The notes beneath the pieces are model-generated. The model saw only the letters and a list, made by a program, of their open reading frames with translations, was not told the DNA's origin and ran no database searches. DNA of 64,000 nt from positions 826,001 through 890,000 of the forward strand of contig OY978098.1 in NCBI GenBank assembly GCA_963854735.1, in the 5' to 3' direction. The first letter of the stretch is position 1; each line of letters opens with the position of its first letter. Below, piece after piece: positions 1-10,476 of this stretch. Both the position numbers and the translations under genes were made by a program. Source of the stretch: Marvania coccoides. Its lineage: Eukaryota > Chlorophyta > Trebouxiophyceae > Chlorellales > Chlorellaceae.

Positions 1-649
1 TCCGCCGCCCAGACCACGGCCACGAGAGGTTTTTGCCCCAAATTGCGTATGCTAGGCCTGCTGCGGCCAGCCCCACGACCCACCATCCCAGCGGCGAGGC
101 CTCAGCGCCCCGGGAGGTGCCGTAGTACGCCCCAGGGTCTGGCCGACCGCCAGACACGCTCACAGAGTATAAAGGCGCGTTTTCGCCGCGCACAGCACGC
201 TCCAACCTACGATATGCTGCCTCCGCCGACTTCTTTGCTTGGGAGAAGAGATCAGAGGGCTGCGCCTGCCTTCTCTGCTGCTGCTGCAACTGTTCCTGGG
301 CCTTGGCAGCTGCCTGGGAGGCCTCCTCTCTGGCATGGGCGCGCGCTTTGGCGCCGACCTCGAGAGCCTCGTCCCTGATGCGGCGGTGGTGGCGGCGAGG
401 GTGCCATTCTGCGTGCGCCGGCGGGGTGACAGCGGCGGCAAAGACGGCGGTGGCGATGACTGTGCGGCAGAGGAAAACGAGGGCCTCGGGGGGCACAGAC
501 GGGGGTGGCGATGGATTTTGGTGGCTGTTGGACGAGGATGAAGCGCGTGCAGCCAGGCTAGCGCGGGCTTGAGCTCGAGTCAATATACTGTGATTTAATG
601 GCAAAAAAATGCTCCGCCGGGAGGGAAGCCCGCTGATGAGCAGCGGCAT
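1..649 (-). CDS. Partial plastid (probably thylakoid) membrane protein, runs off left edge
   Basis: An open minus-strand frame runs from an ATG at 649 to the window edge (about 216 codons, no stop), so the C-terminus is missing. The first ~55 residues are rich in S, R and A like a plastid transit peptide. They are followed by a basic-hydrophobic stretch (RTVIATAVFAAAVTPPAHA) ending in an A-H-A motif, which looks like a thylakoid-transfer signal. Next comes a long Ala/Gln/Arg/Glu-rich region predicted to be helical. A hydrophobic segment (GWWVVGLAAAGLAYAIW) lies near residue 200. I infer a plastid membrane protein with a helical soluble part. I do not recognise the family. Overlapping reading frames in this stretch look like shadows, because only this frame shows ordered signal, helix and membrane segments. 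Confidence 0.55.
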   Translation of the reverse strand, partial: MPLLISGLPSRRSIFLPLNHSILTRAQARASLAARASSSSNSHQNPSPPPSVPPEALVFLCRTVIATAVFAAAVTPPAHAEWHPRRHHRRIRDEALEVGAKARAHAREEASQAAAKAQEQLQQQQRRQAQPSDLFSQAKKSAEAAYRRLERAVRGENAPLYSVSVSGGRPDPGAYYGTSRGAEASPLGWWVVGLAAAGLAYAIWGKNLSWPWSGRR

Positions 650-924
650 GATCTCTACTTTTGTTGAAGACCCACTTGTCACGGCAAGGCGTGCGACAAG
701 GTAAGCGAAACTTGAAATTGTTTTACTGATCAAATTCTTTTTATTTTGAGAGTGCGGGCCGCAGTGGGCGCTGTTTAATGATCAAAATAGCCTGTTAATG
801 AATTGAATTTATTTTCTAAATTTTAGTAATGCTGAAAATATGCCTCTTGGTCTTCACCTTCTCAGTGGGTGCCCGGCGGACAACGCCGGTAAAATAAAAA
901 ATAAAAGTGTTGCTTGTAGAGGCA

Positions 925-1062
925 GGAGTACTGTAGGGAAGCCCAATTCCAAACCAACCGCCTCTCTGAAGACTGCATTGCCTGCTGTGAGTTCTTCAAC
1001 CGGTTTTTCGAGCCGGACTCCGGTCGAGTTTGTTACCATAGGCAGCCTCAAGGCGACTATAC
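925..1062 (+). repeat. Dispersed repeat family A, copy 1
   Basis: The stretch CTGAAGACTGCATTGCCTGC, followed by an AACCGG...CGGACTCCGGTCG block, recurs in the same orientation at about 5381-5510 and 30192-30312. Copies differ mostly by C-to-T and G-to-A transitions. No coding content or terminal repeats were recognised, so it may be an old short interspersed element. Confidence 0.6.
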
Positions 1063-1126
1063 CGGTTGAGAGACAGAGCAGCACTTCAAAAACCTAACGA
1101 CACAACAAAACAAAACTACTTTGTTA

Positions 1127-1130
<4 letters not shown>

Positions 1131-1163
<33 letters not shown>

Positions 1164-1165
1164 TA
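1131..1165. repeat. (TA)n microsatellite
   Basis: About 30 bases of alternating TA, flanked by TTAATAT on both sides. Confidence 0.9.
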
Positions 1166-1260
1166 AAAAAAAGAAAACGCTGGGACCGAAACGAAAGTTG
1201 ACAATTCAAGTGCATTTGAAGTACTCAAGCCATCAATTCATTCAAATTTAATTTCAGCTT

Positions 1261-2591
1261 TTAAGCCAGCATCGCGGCAGCAGCCTCCAGCTCCCTGCGT
1301 CGATACGCGCCCGCTTCGCCCTGCTTGGCCACAATGCCGGCTTGCAGGCGGCTGCGGTCCATCACAAACGCATCCATGTTGCGCTGCACCCACTGCAGAC
1401 ACTCGTCCACGCCCTGGCGCATCTGTGCCACGTTCTCCATGCTCTTCCGCACCATCACCTGCGCAAAGTATCGATTTTTCAAATTCAAGAGCATTATTTA
1501 AATTGGTAGTGTTCCAAATTTATCGTTTTTCGGTTCTTTTCGCTTTCCTGTTGCGCCATATTCATCATGAAGCCAGGCGCCAGCAGCGTCATGAACACGC
1601 CAGCCTGGGCTGCCTGCAGGGCGGCTTCCTGCTGGTAAGGCAGCGCTGGCAGGATCTGCCGCGCCTGGGCAATGTCCTGTGCCGCTGATTTGACCAGATC
1701 GTTGGCTCTCCTCACCATCATCACCTCGCCCACGTCCTGCAAAGAAAGAAAATCTTATCGATATTAAGCCGTGGACAAAAATAAAAATAAAACTTTATGT
1801 GTATGGGTTAAGATAAATCACAATTGATATGTATCATCGAAAGCCCCAATCGGCCGGGTTATTTTATCTATCAAAGCATTGGCCAAAATTGAACAGAAAA
1901 TAAAAATTCCTTTCCAAGAAATGATCACTTGCCAGCATCATGCCGCCCATGCCTCCCCTACGTCCCCTCCCAGGCCTCATTCCGGCGCGCCCGGGCCTCA
2001 TCATATCCATCCCCATGCCGAACGCGCCAGACAGCTTGGTGCGGCGCAGCAGCTGCATGGACTCATCGATCTTGTGGCGAGAATGGGCAAGAGAGTCCTT
2101 GGCGCGGCCGTAGGTGCCGGCGTGCGTCCCCGCCTCTGCGGTTTTGGCCTCCATGTCTCTGATGGCGAACTGAATGGAAGAAAGGGTGGGGTCGGCGCCC
2201 CATGCGGGGTCGGCAAAAATTCGATCGACTAAGGCCGACTCTGCGGAACGGGCCTGTCCCAGCTCGTTCACCTAAATAATAATATCAAGGGGAAAGGGTT
2301 AGTGGGTTAGGAGATTGCAGAATAAAGGGGAAAAAATAAGTTTGTATTTGGATAAAATCAATATATTGTTTAAATATATAATAATTTGAAGATAAACACG
2401 ATACTCACCCTGCCCATTGCAATGTCTGCCTCTTGTTTGGCAGCAGCAACCTCAGCCATCGCCTGCTGCGCCTTGGCGGCAGCTGCGGCAGTGGCGGCCG
2501 CAGCCTTTTGCGCCTCGCCCTCACAGAGCTCTGCATCATAGTATAAAAAGATGGCAATGAAATTTAATTATAAAACGAAAGTAATAATTGG

Positions 2592-2655
<64 letters not shown>

Positions 2656-3467
2656 GCACTATTATACGCAGGTTGCTCACCGCGCTGGGCTTGCTTCTTG
2701 GCAGAGCTGGAACACATCGAGAAGCTGCGGCAGAGCGTTGGAAAGGAAAAAAAAGCGCGTATTAATAATTAAAATTAGATAACCACCTATGCATATTACA
2801 ATTAAGAGGGACTACTCACCATCCTCCTCCGCCTTCGAGGTTTTTCACGACCAAGTCAGCCTGCGCCTGGGCAGCTGACGCCCTGGCGGCCTCGTTTTTG
2901 GTGGCGGCCTGCGCGGCGGCGGCCTGGTCCAAGCGCGCACGGGCAGCCGCAGCGGCAGCCTCCACCTGCGCCGCCTCCATTTCCGCAATTTTCCCACGAA
3001 GTACTTTAAACTGAGACAGTTCTTCAGGCCGAATGGAGGGCTTCTGGAAAGCGGCGGCAGGGGCTTCGCGGGCAGCAGGCTGTGGGACCGCTGCCGGGGG
3101 TGCAGCAGGAGCAGCGATGGGCGGTGCCGGTGCAAAGACCACGCCGCTCTCCTCGAGCCCGCGACGAATTTTCTTGATCTGCACAAGTTCATATTCAAAT
3201 ATTTTAAATGATTTTTGGGGGGTTTCGAATTGCGAAAGAAGTCAAATTGAGCTAGCACGATGATGAGATGTGCCATCCATTTAAAAAAAAGCCTCGAACC
3301 TGAAGGTTTGTGCATTTTAAGTCAGAAGCAAGCTCTTCATCGGTGAGCCCCAGGAGATCTTTGCCATTTACGGCGTTGCGATTAAAGTCGTCGACCACCG
3401 CGTGCAGCCCTAAGCCATCCAAAAAATCCTCTACGTCCTTCACACTCCAATTAGCTACAGACGTCAT
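1261..3467 (-). CDS. SAM-domain coiled-coil protein
   Basis: Seven exons can be followed on the minus strand: 3300-3467, 2820-3178, about 2681-2724, 2409-2530, 1933-2271, about 1545-1736 and 1261-1458. Residues 1-56 form a sterile alpha motif (SVKDVEDFLDGLGL...LLGLTDEELASDLKC). A proline/alanine-rich linker follows, then a long Ala/Glu/Lys coiled coil through exons 2-4 and a helical C-terminal half containing a Gly/Met/Arg-rich patch (GMGMDMMRPGRAGMRPGR). SAM domains mediate protein or RNA binding and the coiled coil suggests a scaffold, but I cannot name a function. The fifth intron starts with GC (CTG|GCAAGT), the only donor that keeps frame. The donor after exon 6 is unresolved because no GT lies in the right place. 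Exon 3 has two possible acceptors. Confidence 0.7.
2592..2651. repeat. (TC)n(TA)n compound microsatellite in an intron
   Basis: About 12 TC units run directly into about 18 TA units inside an intron of the SAM-domain gene. Confidence 0.95.
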
Positions 3468-3588
3468 GGTGTTCAGTATTTTAATGAAAAATATAGTATA
3501 AGGATACGATCCGAAATTTACGGAGTACAAAGTGTTTACTCTTGGTTCGAATGAATGAAGCGAAGGAGAGGACGCGTGTGGTGTTAGG

Positions 3589-3640
3589 TATACCCAGATG
3601 TATAGATATACCCAGATGTATAGATATACCCAGATGTATT
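3589..3640. repeat. 18-bp tandem repeat, about 3 copies
   Basis: The unit TATACCCAGATGTATAGA is repeated almost perfectly about 2.9 times in the spacer between the SAM-domain gene and the hydroxylase gene. The rest of 3468-3820 holds no recognisable gene. Confidence 0.9.
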
Positions 3641-3820
3641 TCGCGCAGGTACCAGGGTCAAGTGAGGCGCGCGTGGTAACTTGCCCAAGTCTGGCAAGTT
3701 GCCACCGCGGGTCCCGTAGCTGCCGACAACTCCAGTGGCAGTGACCCAACATTTTCGAAGAAGAAAAAGTCATCAGTGGTATCCCACAGCAGCAGCAAAG
3801 CAAATCTAATAGCTCGTCAT

Positions 3821-6300
3821 TCATTTTTCCGGGCACACGATCCTGCCGCCCTCGTACTCACACACTTGCCCGGCCTTCAACAGCGTCCGCTCTTTGGGCG
3901 TCTCCGCCACGTCAATAACCAGGTGCACGCGCGGCGACGTCCCCGCGTTGTCCACGTAGTGCTCCAGCCGGTTGTTTAGCTCAAACACCAGCCCCTCCTC
4001 CACGTGGATGGGCACGCAGGTCTGCCCCTCGCACACGTGGAATGAAACGTGAGGGGAGGAGGCCACCACCAGGTGGATGCGGTGGCCGTCGGCAGAGTAC
4101 CCGCCCTTGTCGACGTGCCGCTTGATGTGCGTGCCGGGGGGCATGATGGCCAGCTGCAGCCGAATAATCTTGTTCACGTCTTCCCCCAACAGGCGGGTCA
4201 GCAACGGCTCCACCAGCGGCGCAAACCGAGACTTGTACCAGGGGAACTGAAACACCTGCTCGCCCGACTGGTCCGAGAAGATGAGGTGTATGGCTGCGGT
4301 GCCTGGTTTGAACTGCGCCAGGTTGGAAGCACGGCCTGCCAAAAAGGCGTTGTCGCGCTTGGCGCCCTCCTCCGTCCAGTCCTGCGGGGGCAGGTCCAGC
4401 ACGAACTCGCGCAGCGGGATGTGGTCCCACCGGAACAGCGGCAGCTGGGCCCCAGATTTCAGGCCGTGCGCATGGTCCTTGGTGGAAAGATTGAACCGAG
4501 GGAAGCCGCTGGCCCAGTGGCCGCCCAGGTCGGGAGGGAACGCCGCCAGCGGGTCACTGGACGGCATCGGCTCCAGCTCCAGCAGCGTCAGCCGTTTCAC
4601 CCCCACAGTTTGCCCGTTGGCGCCTTTGACGTACTCTTTGTGTGTGATCTCGTGGTGCGCGCTCTCCACCTGGTGATGCACGGCGGCCTGTCCGGCCGCC
4701 TGGCGCCCCAGGAACGCGCCTGAAGCGATCGCTTTGGCCGTCCGCAGCGCCCCGTGGTACTCAGCAGTGACCCGGTAGCCGTGGGCTGGGTTGCTCACCC
4801 ACACCGCCTGCGCCGTGCTTTCCACCTGCAGGTGAGGCGCCGCTAGCACGTTGAGCAGCCCCTGCGTGGGCAGCTGCCGCCGCCACAGCAGCACATTCTC
4901 ATTGAGATCAAACGCTGCGATCTCGCAGTTGAGATCAGTGCTGTCTCGGGCCTGGCGCTCCTGCGTCTCCGCGATGCCGAAGAACGCGATGTCGTCCACC
5001 ACGCACAGCCCCTTGAGATAGCGTTGGTTCTGCGGGGCTGTCCACAGGGCGGTCATTTTGCCAGAGTCTGGCTCTATTCTGCTGAGGGAGGCGCGGTCGG
5101 AGTCCAGAAGTATGAGAGATCCCCGCCACTGCACGGCGCCGTGCGACTTGAGGCCGATGTTGGCGAGGCGGCGCACCTCCTTGCCGGTGGCCAGGTCTAC
5201 CTCGGACAGGATGCTCTGCGATGTGAATTAGCAGTCGTTAGGGGGTAGTTTGGACGGTGGTGATGAGAATAAAAAGTGGATTTGAAGGTTTTAATAGTTA
5301 CTTATTTGAGAGGTGAAGTAAAAAGTAAAATTAACAGAAACTTATAATATAAAAAATAAAATAAAACACGGACACAACAGTTCTCGTCGCCAGAGCGATT
5401 GATAGAAAACATTTCAAACAATCCGTCTTCTCTAGAAGAAGACTAGGTTGCCTGCTATGAGTCCTTTAACCGGCTTTTAAGCTGAACTTCGGTCGGGTTT
5501 TGGTTTTCTTCCACAAAAACACAATTGATTAATCAATCGACACTCACCGGGCCCAGGTTATGCAGCACAGCCCACATGGTGCCCCTGCCGGTAGGGGACA
5601 GCGTGTTGACGTGCTCCTTCAGCGTGTACAGGTTCATGCGGCGCAACAGCTTCATGGAGGGAAATTCCAGCTCCAGCACGTGGCCCTCTCCGGTGTCGGC
5701 AGCGTACACTCGGTCCCCGGTTCTCACGGTGTCATGGGTGAACCGAGACGGCAGCGGCACGCGGCGCAGCACCTCTTTGGATGCCAGGTTCACCTCCATG
5801 AGCCACTCATTGGAGGTGGTGGGACGCCAGTTGTGGGGACGGGACACCACCCATACTGTTGCCGGAGAGCCACTGGCGTCCAGGTCCCTGCCTGGAAAAC
5901 CGCCGTAGTAGACGCCCTCCCCCTCGTGGATGACCTCAAACTCGTCGGTTGCGTAGTAGTACCACGCCAGCCGGCTGTGGGTGGCCACTAGGAGGCGGGC
6001 GGCGGTGGGGGTGGAGGGGAAGGTAGTGGCGTCCGATTTAACGGCCCGAAGGGAGAGGTCGGCCCCCAGGTGCGCGACCTCGATGGTCTTGGTCTGTTCC
6101 TTGAGGTCGCGCCGCCCCCGGGAGGGCTGCATTGAGGGCAGGTTGTCTGAATAGCGGGAGCTGCGTCGCCAGCCCAAAAAGCCGAGGAAGCAGCACACCA
6201 CGATCAGCAGCTTGCCATTCTTGCTGAACCATGATGCGTTCTTGTGGCGGGAGGGCCCCTTTCGCCGCCGCTTGTCGAAGGTTGTCGTGGGGAGCACCAT
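3821..6300 (-). CDS. Membrane-anchored beta-propeller / aspartyl-asparaginyl beta-hydroxylase fusion
   Basis: Two exons (5548-6300 and 3821-5215) encode 715 residues. A basic N-terminus precedes one hydrophobic segment at about residues 28-45 (LLIVVCCFLGFLGW), a type II signal anchor. Residues ~80-400 contain repeated strand patterns with H-x-D/T-R and G-x-V-x-W/Y turns, like an SMP-30/quinoprotein-type propeller. The last ~180 residues match the Asp_Arg_Hydrox (PF05118) 2-oxoglutarate/Fe(II) dioxygenase fold: THIKRHVDKGGY, RIHLVV, then LEHYVDN and PRVHLVIDV, which supply the metal His residues and the 2OG Arg. By family knowledge it would hydroxylate Asp/Asn side chains in lumenal proteins, and ER/Golgi is inferred from the anchor. 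The ATG at 6300 is the first in frame and precedes the basic anchor. The intron carries a copy of repeat family A. Confidence 0.75.
5381..5510 (+). repeat. Dispersed repeat family A, copy 2 (intronic)
   Basis: It starts with TTCTCGTCGCCAGAG and continues through GAAGACTAGGTTGCCTGC and an AACCGGC...CGGTCGGGTT block, matching 30192-30312 end to end with about 20 percent differences. It lies in the intron of the hydroxylase gene, antisense to it. Confidence 0.7.
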
Positions 6301-6796
6301 TTTATAAATTTGAATTTAATTTTATCTCAATCTTGTTCAACACATTAGAATGAAAGCATGGCCCGAGTCCTCTGCTTGCACCTGGTAATCAAACAATGTT
6401 TAAAATAACGTCGATCAATAGAACCAGGCTGGGTTTCTCCTCTATCCCCTTGAAGTTGGCGTGCAGGCACATATCATGCATGACGCGCACGGAACTGTCC
6501 TGCAGAATGTGCCTATTACCCCGTTTCAGAATGTGCTGCTTTAGAATGTACCCGTTCGCCAACTAAATAACGACACCAGATCGATCAGGGATGTCGTGTT
6601 TTTTACAAAATCATTTTTTTGAAAATGACCAGAGCAGAGCGCCCCACTACGGGGGCGTCTCAAAGACCGGTGAACGAGCTCCCTTTTCTCCTTTATTCTC
6701 AGATACCCAGTGTACTCCAGATAATTAAGCTCGTTGTCACCTCTGTGGGTTAAAGAGCTTCCTTTTCTGTCTTTCCCAGCAGCAACAGCCGCACCC
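6301..6796. other. Spacer with a repeat family B copy
   Basis: There is no gene between the hydroxylase start and the SET gene stop. The stretch CCCAGTGTACTCCAGATAAT (about 6706-6735, continuing TAAGCTCG) is repeat family B, also seen near 13604-13645 (inverted), 25872-25905 and 30903-30950 (inverted). Confidence 0.6.
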
Positions 6797-9700
6797 TCAC
6801 GCCACCGCCACGTGCCCGCCGCAGCTAGGAGCGCCGCAGCAGCACGCCAGCACCTCGTCGCCGTCCTTGAAGAAGTAGCGCGCACCTGAAATATACACAA
6901 AAAATGGGGTCGGCGGTGGCGTATCAATTATTAACGCATAACCTTCAATTGCCGAGTGTAAAATATGCATGGGGTTGAAGTAAAACATGGGTAGTACGCT
7001 GCTGTGCCCCGCACCGTAGTTGTAACACAGCTCTGTGCCAGCTTCAACGTCTCGCGAGGCCACAAAGGCGATGCGGTAGGCCAGGGCGCTGCACCCGCGT
7101 GTCAGCACGGGCTGCACGATCATGTTGGGCTCACAGGAGTGGTTAAAGAACCTCCCGATGTTGCTGCTCCTCTCCGCGTCCACCACCAAGTGTTCAACAT
7201 CGGCAGCGTCAGGCACAGCCAACCCGCGCGCAAACGCTGGCATGGGGGGCAGCGCCTCGTTCTGGTCGGCGTCGTGGTGCATCACGATGAAGTGGTCCAG
7301 ATCGAAGAGGTACGCGTTGTGGCTGCGGCGCTCTTCCTACGCAATTGTTATTTTGGGGGGAGAGGGGGGGGGGTTAGTAAAGGCCGAGAATAGATTTAAT
7401 TTTGCTTCATTTATTGAGATGTGTTAAATTGGAAGATGCCTTGTTTATTGTTTTATTCCCACTCACCGCTTCCATGTTGGTGATGAGCTCGCCTTCGTAC
7501 GTCGCCACCACTTGGCCAGCGCAGAGGTCTCGGGCGCAACGCACCCCCCACCCGCGCCCCACCGTGCGAAACACCTCCAGCGGCAGCGCCAGGCCGCGGG
7601 TCACCACGCTGTTGCCAGCGCAGGCCCCGCCGCCGCGGCAGGCTGCCCCGCCACAGCACTCCCACACCCCCGCTGCTTCGCTGGCCCTCAGCAGCCCCGT
7701 TTCGTTGTAGTACGCCCGCGCCTGATCCTGCCCCGCCTCAGGTGCGCCAGGCCGCACCACTGGCAGCCGTCTGGCATCGCCGCAGCACTGGCCGCTGCGA
7801 TGGCTTGCGCCTCCGCCGAGCCGTGCACCGCCGATTCCCGCACGTACCGCAGGTCCTCAGGCAGCATGGCACCGTCCCCCGTGGCGTTGAACACCGGAAT
7901 AGGCCAGGTTTCAGCGCCGTGGGTGATGTCTTCGCAGATCAACCCCGGCTTGGTGCGGGCCAACGCCGTGAAGGCCTCAGGCGTGAGATCCGGCTCTCGC
8001 GGGGCTGCAGGCGCCTTTCGCTTCTTGGACTTGCGGGAGGCGGAGGCGGAGGCGGCTGCGCGGCGGCGGGGGCGGGGCCCGCTTCCTGCCAGCTGCATGC
8101 TTTTGAAGCCGCGCAAGGACATGAAGGTGACCTTCTTGGAGGCCTTGTAGTGCCCCGGGAGCCCCACCAGCGTGAAGCGGCACACCTGGAAGCCCCTAAT
8201 GCCGGGCACCAGCTCGGCAGCCACCACTGGAAGAAAGAGGGAATTGAGGGATGAGTGAAATGACCTAAGGAAGAAAGGAAGGAAGAAAGACCACCGATTG
8301 CACCCGGAGAGGGGTGAATAACGAGCTTCGGGCGAGCTGCGTCGTTCTCAGGGAGGAGCAGATGCAGCTGAGCGGTCGAGAAAATAAAATCGCTGCAACA
8401 ACAATAAAATTGAAATTTAAACTCACCAACGTACAGCCCGTCGTAGGTGTAGCTGAACTCCTTGGTGTCCGCGTTCTCCTGCCCCCGCATCACCCTCACA
8501 GGCACCCCCATCTCGCAGTTGCGCTGCAGCGCCGCGTTGTTGTCGTCCTTGAAGCTCTGGTCCTGGGCCTGCTCAACCCCGCCCACCCTGCCCCCCACGC
8601 CAGTGTAATACAGCCAGTCCCCGTGATCATCATCGTCCTGGTACTTCCCGCTGAGCACGATGGCGTAAGCAGGCTTGCCTTTAATGGAGTCTATTCCCCG
8701 GAAGTATTGATGGTGGGCCCCCGCCAGCCACAGCTCCGCCCGCCCCCCAAACGGTCACCCGGCACCACCCCAGGCGGGTGTCCGTGCTGCTTGTCCCACG
8801 TGGGCCACTCCTCGTTGCGCTCTTGCAGTGCCTTCACAGCCTTCATGTCAGGCTTGGCGCGCACGATCTTCTTCTGCCGCTCCAGCTCCGCGCGGAACAG
8901 CGCCAGCCGCCCCTGCGCCTCCTCCGCGTCCTCCGCCGACACCTGCGCCTGCCCGGCGTAGTCTGCCAGCGTGTGCGAGGGGAGTCTTGCGCGCAGCTGC
9001 TGCAGTACGATCAGCGGGTTAGGAGCGGCGGCAGTAGGGGCGGCGGCGGGGGTAGAGGCGGCGCCTGAGGGCCCAGCGGCGGCGTTTTTGAGGGAATCCA
9101 GCATCTCCTCCATGACAACAGCAACGGGGGTGGCGGGAAAAGCGTTATTGCGCTCCTCTTCTGCTGCTGCTGCTGTTGGAAGGAGCGCAGGGTCGGCTGC
9201 AGTGGCAGCGTCTCGCATGGGACCATCATCTTCTCCTCGAAGTGGTTCTGCGGCGGGGGTTTCCGCCGCCGTTTCTGCCTCGTCTTCTTTTTTATCCATG
9301 GCAGCTTCTTGCAGCAGCGGCTCTGGCGAGGGAGGGCTTGCCGCTTCCTCGTTTTCCTCCCCCACCTCCGTAGGAGCAGCTGCTGCCTCTGAGGGCGGCT
9401 CGGCAGGGCCCCTTTGAGGGTCGGTTGGCATCTCCAGCTGCCCAGCAGCAGCTGCTGCTGCTGCATTTGTCAGGTGCTCTCTAGAGCTCGAGACGAAGAG
9501 AGCGAGATCCAGCACTGTGGCCGCCTCCGGAACAGCCGCAGCTGCAGCAGCGTTCTCACCCCCGCCGTCGATGTGGCCAGCTGCGCCAGCTGCCGCCCCG
9601 GCCGCAGGGCTATGAGCAGTAGTGCCACCCTCCATGGGTAGTAACGCCTGGTACAGATCGAAGAAAGGCGGCCCCATGGGCGCCGCTGAGGGCTCCATGA

Positions 9701-10141
9701 AGTGTTGCTGCTGGAGGTGGTGGTGGTGGTAGTCAGCGCCAACAGCGGTGTCATCGTGCAAAGCGGCCCCCAGGTACTCGAATTGGTCAAAACGAGGCTC
9801 AGGATTGCCAGGGGTCTGCTGTGCAGCGGAAGAAACGGCAGCATGCTGAGCAGCGCCTCCAAAGAAGAAGGGATTGAAGCCTGAGCCAGCCGCTGCAGCC
9901 TGCGTACCGCTGGCATCGCCAGAAGGGGTGTTAAGGGGCGTCCAGAAGGGGTGTTAAGGGGCGTCCAGAAGGCGTCAGCCTGGGGTTTGCAGGGCCCAGA
10001 CCCTGCTGCAGTTGAAGAAGGCGTGAAATGGGCCTCCTGGGTGGCTGCAGTTGAAGCGCTGGGCGGAAGGGGCGGCGGAGGGAAGGGCGGATCGGCAGTG
10101 ACGGGAGCCGAAGGGGGATCCGAGGGCTGAGATGTGTTCAT
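6797..10141 (-). CDS. SRA-SET histone H3K9 methyltransferase (SUVH-like), with frame breaks
   Basis: Domain order is that of plant SUVH proteins: a long Pro/Ala/Gln-rich N-terminus from ATG 10141; an SRA (YDG) domain (GVVPGDRL...AELWLAGAHHQY...YDGLYV, about 8790-8080); a pre-SET part (PIPVFN...DLRYV); a SET domain (GRGWGVRC, YEGELI, NHSCEPN, ELCYNYG); and post-SET Cys (CCCGAPSCGG) before the TGA at 6797. Introns are 8426-8227, 7466-7337 and 7014-6886. The family binds methylated DNA through SRA and methylates H3 Lys9. The frame breaks three times: a 23-bp tandem duplication (9920-9965), a run of six G where seven would restore AELWLAG (about 8750), and a shift near 7745-7755 inside pre-SET. 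The pre-SET Cys cluster also looks thin. Either the assembly has errors or the gene is decaying. Confidence 0.8.
9920..9965. repeat. 23-bp perfect tandem duplication that shifts frame
   Basis: Two identical 23-bp units lie head to tail (9920-9942 and 9943-9965) in the N-terminal coding part of the SRA-SET gene. 23 is not a multiple of 3. Counting only one unit joins the upstream frame (ADAFWTPLNTPSG) to the downstream frame (DASGTQAAAAGSGFNPFFF). Confidence 0.9.
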
Positions 10142-10476
10142 CTCAAGCGCTCTGAAGATCAGTTGATTTAAAAAAAAAAAAATGCGTGCGCCGCACAAAG
10201 TGGGCTAAGCGCCGGCCGTATAATCGAAACAGTTCAATTATTTTTTCTAGAATTTAATTAAAGGCAAAGATGCGGTTTTCGATCGTTTTTTGCGTGGACA
10301 TTCATTTCCATGAGGCGAAGAAAAATTGGAATTTTTGTATGGTTAGAGCTTTCAGATAAACCACATTCAGTTACCCAATACTCTCACGACGCCCGGCTAT
10401 CCCTCGCCCAGGAGCATTGGACTATAGAATTAAACAGGCTTTGCTTGATTTTTGAGCCACACAAAGTTGGAGAAAA

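Larger units (their letters stand above)
650..1260. other. AT-rich spacer with repeats, no gene seen
   Basis: This spacer lies between two minus-strand genes. It holds one copy of a dispersed repeat (about 925-1062) and an AT microsatellite (1131-1165). Its short open frames lack coding character, and no promoter motif could be assigned with confidence. Confidence 0.6.

Noticed and set aside
43..541. Plus-strand open frames at the left edge
   Set aside because: They are antisense shadows of the minus-strand plastid protein, which shows ordered signal, helix and membrane segments.
9470..10198. A separate small Pro/Ser-rich gene upstream of the SRA-SET gene
   Set aside because: Its frame joins the SRA-SET frame exactly when one 23-bp unit is not counted, so it is the N-terminus of the same gene.
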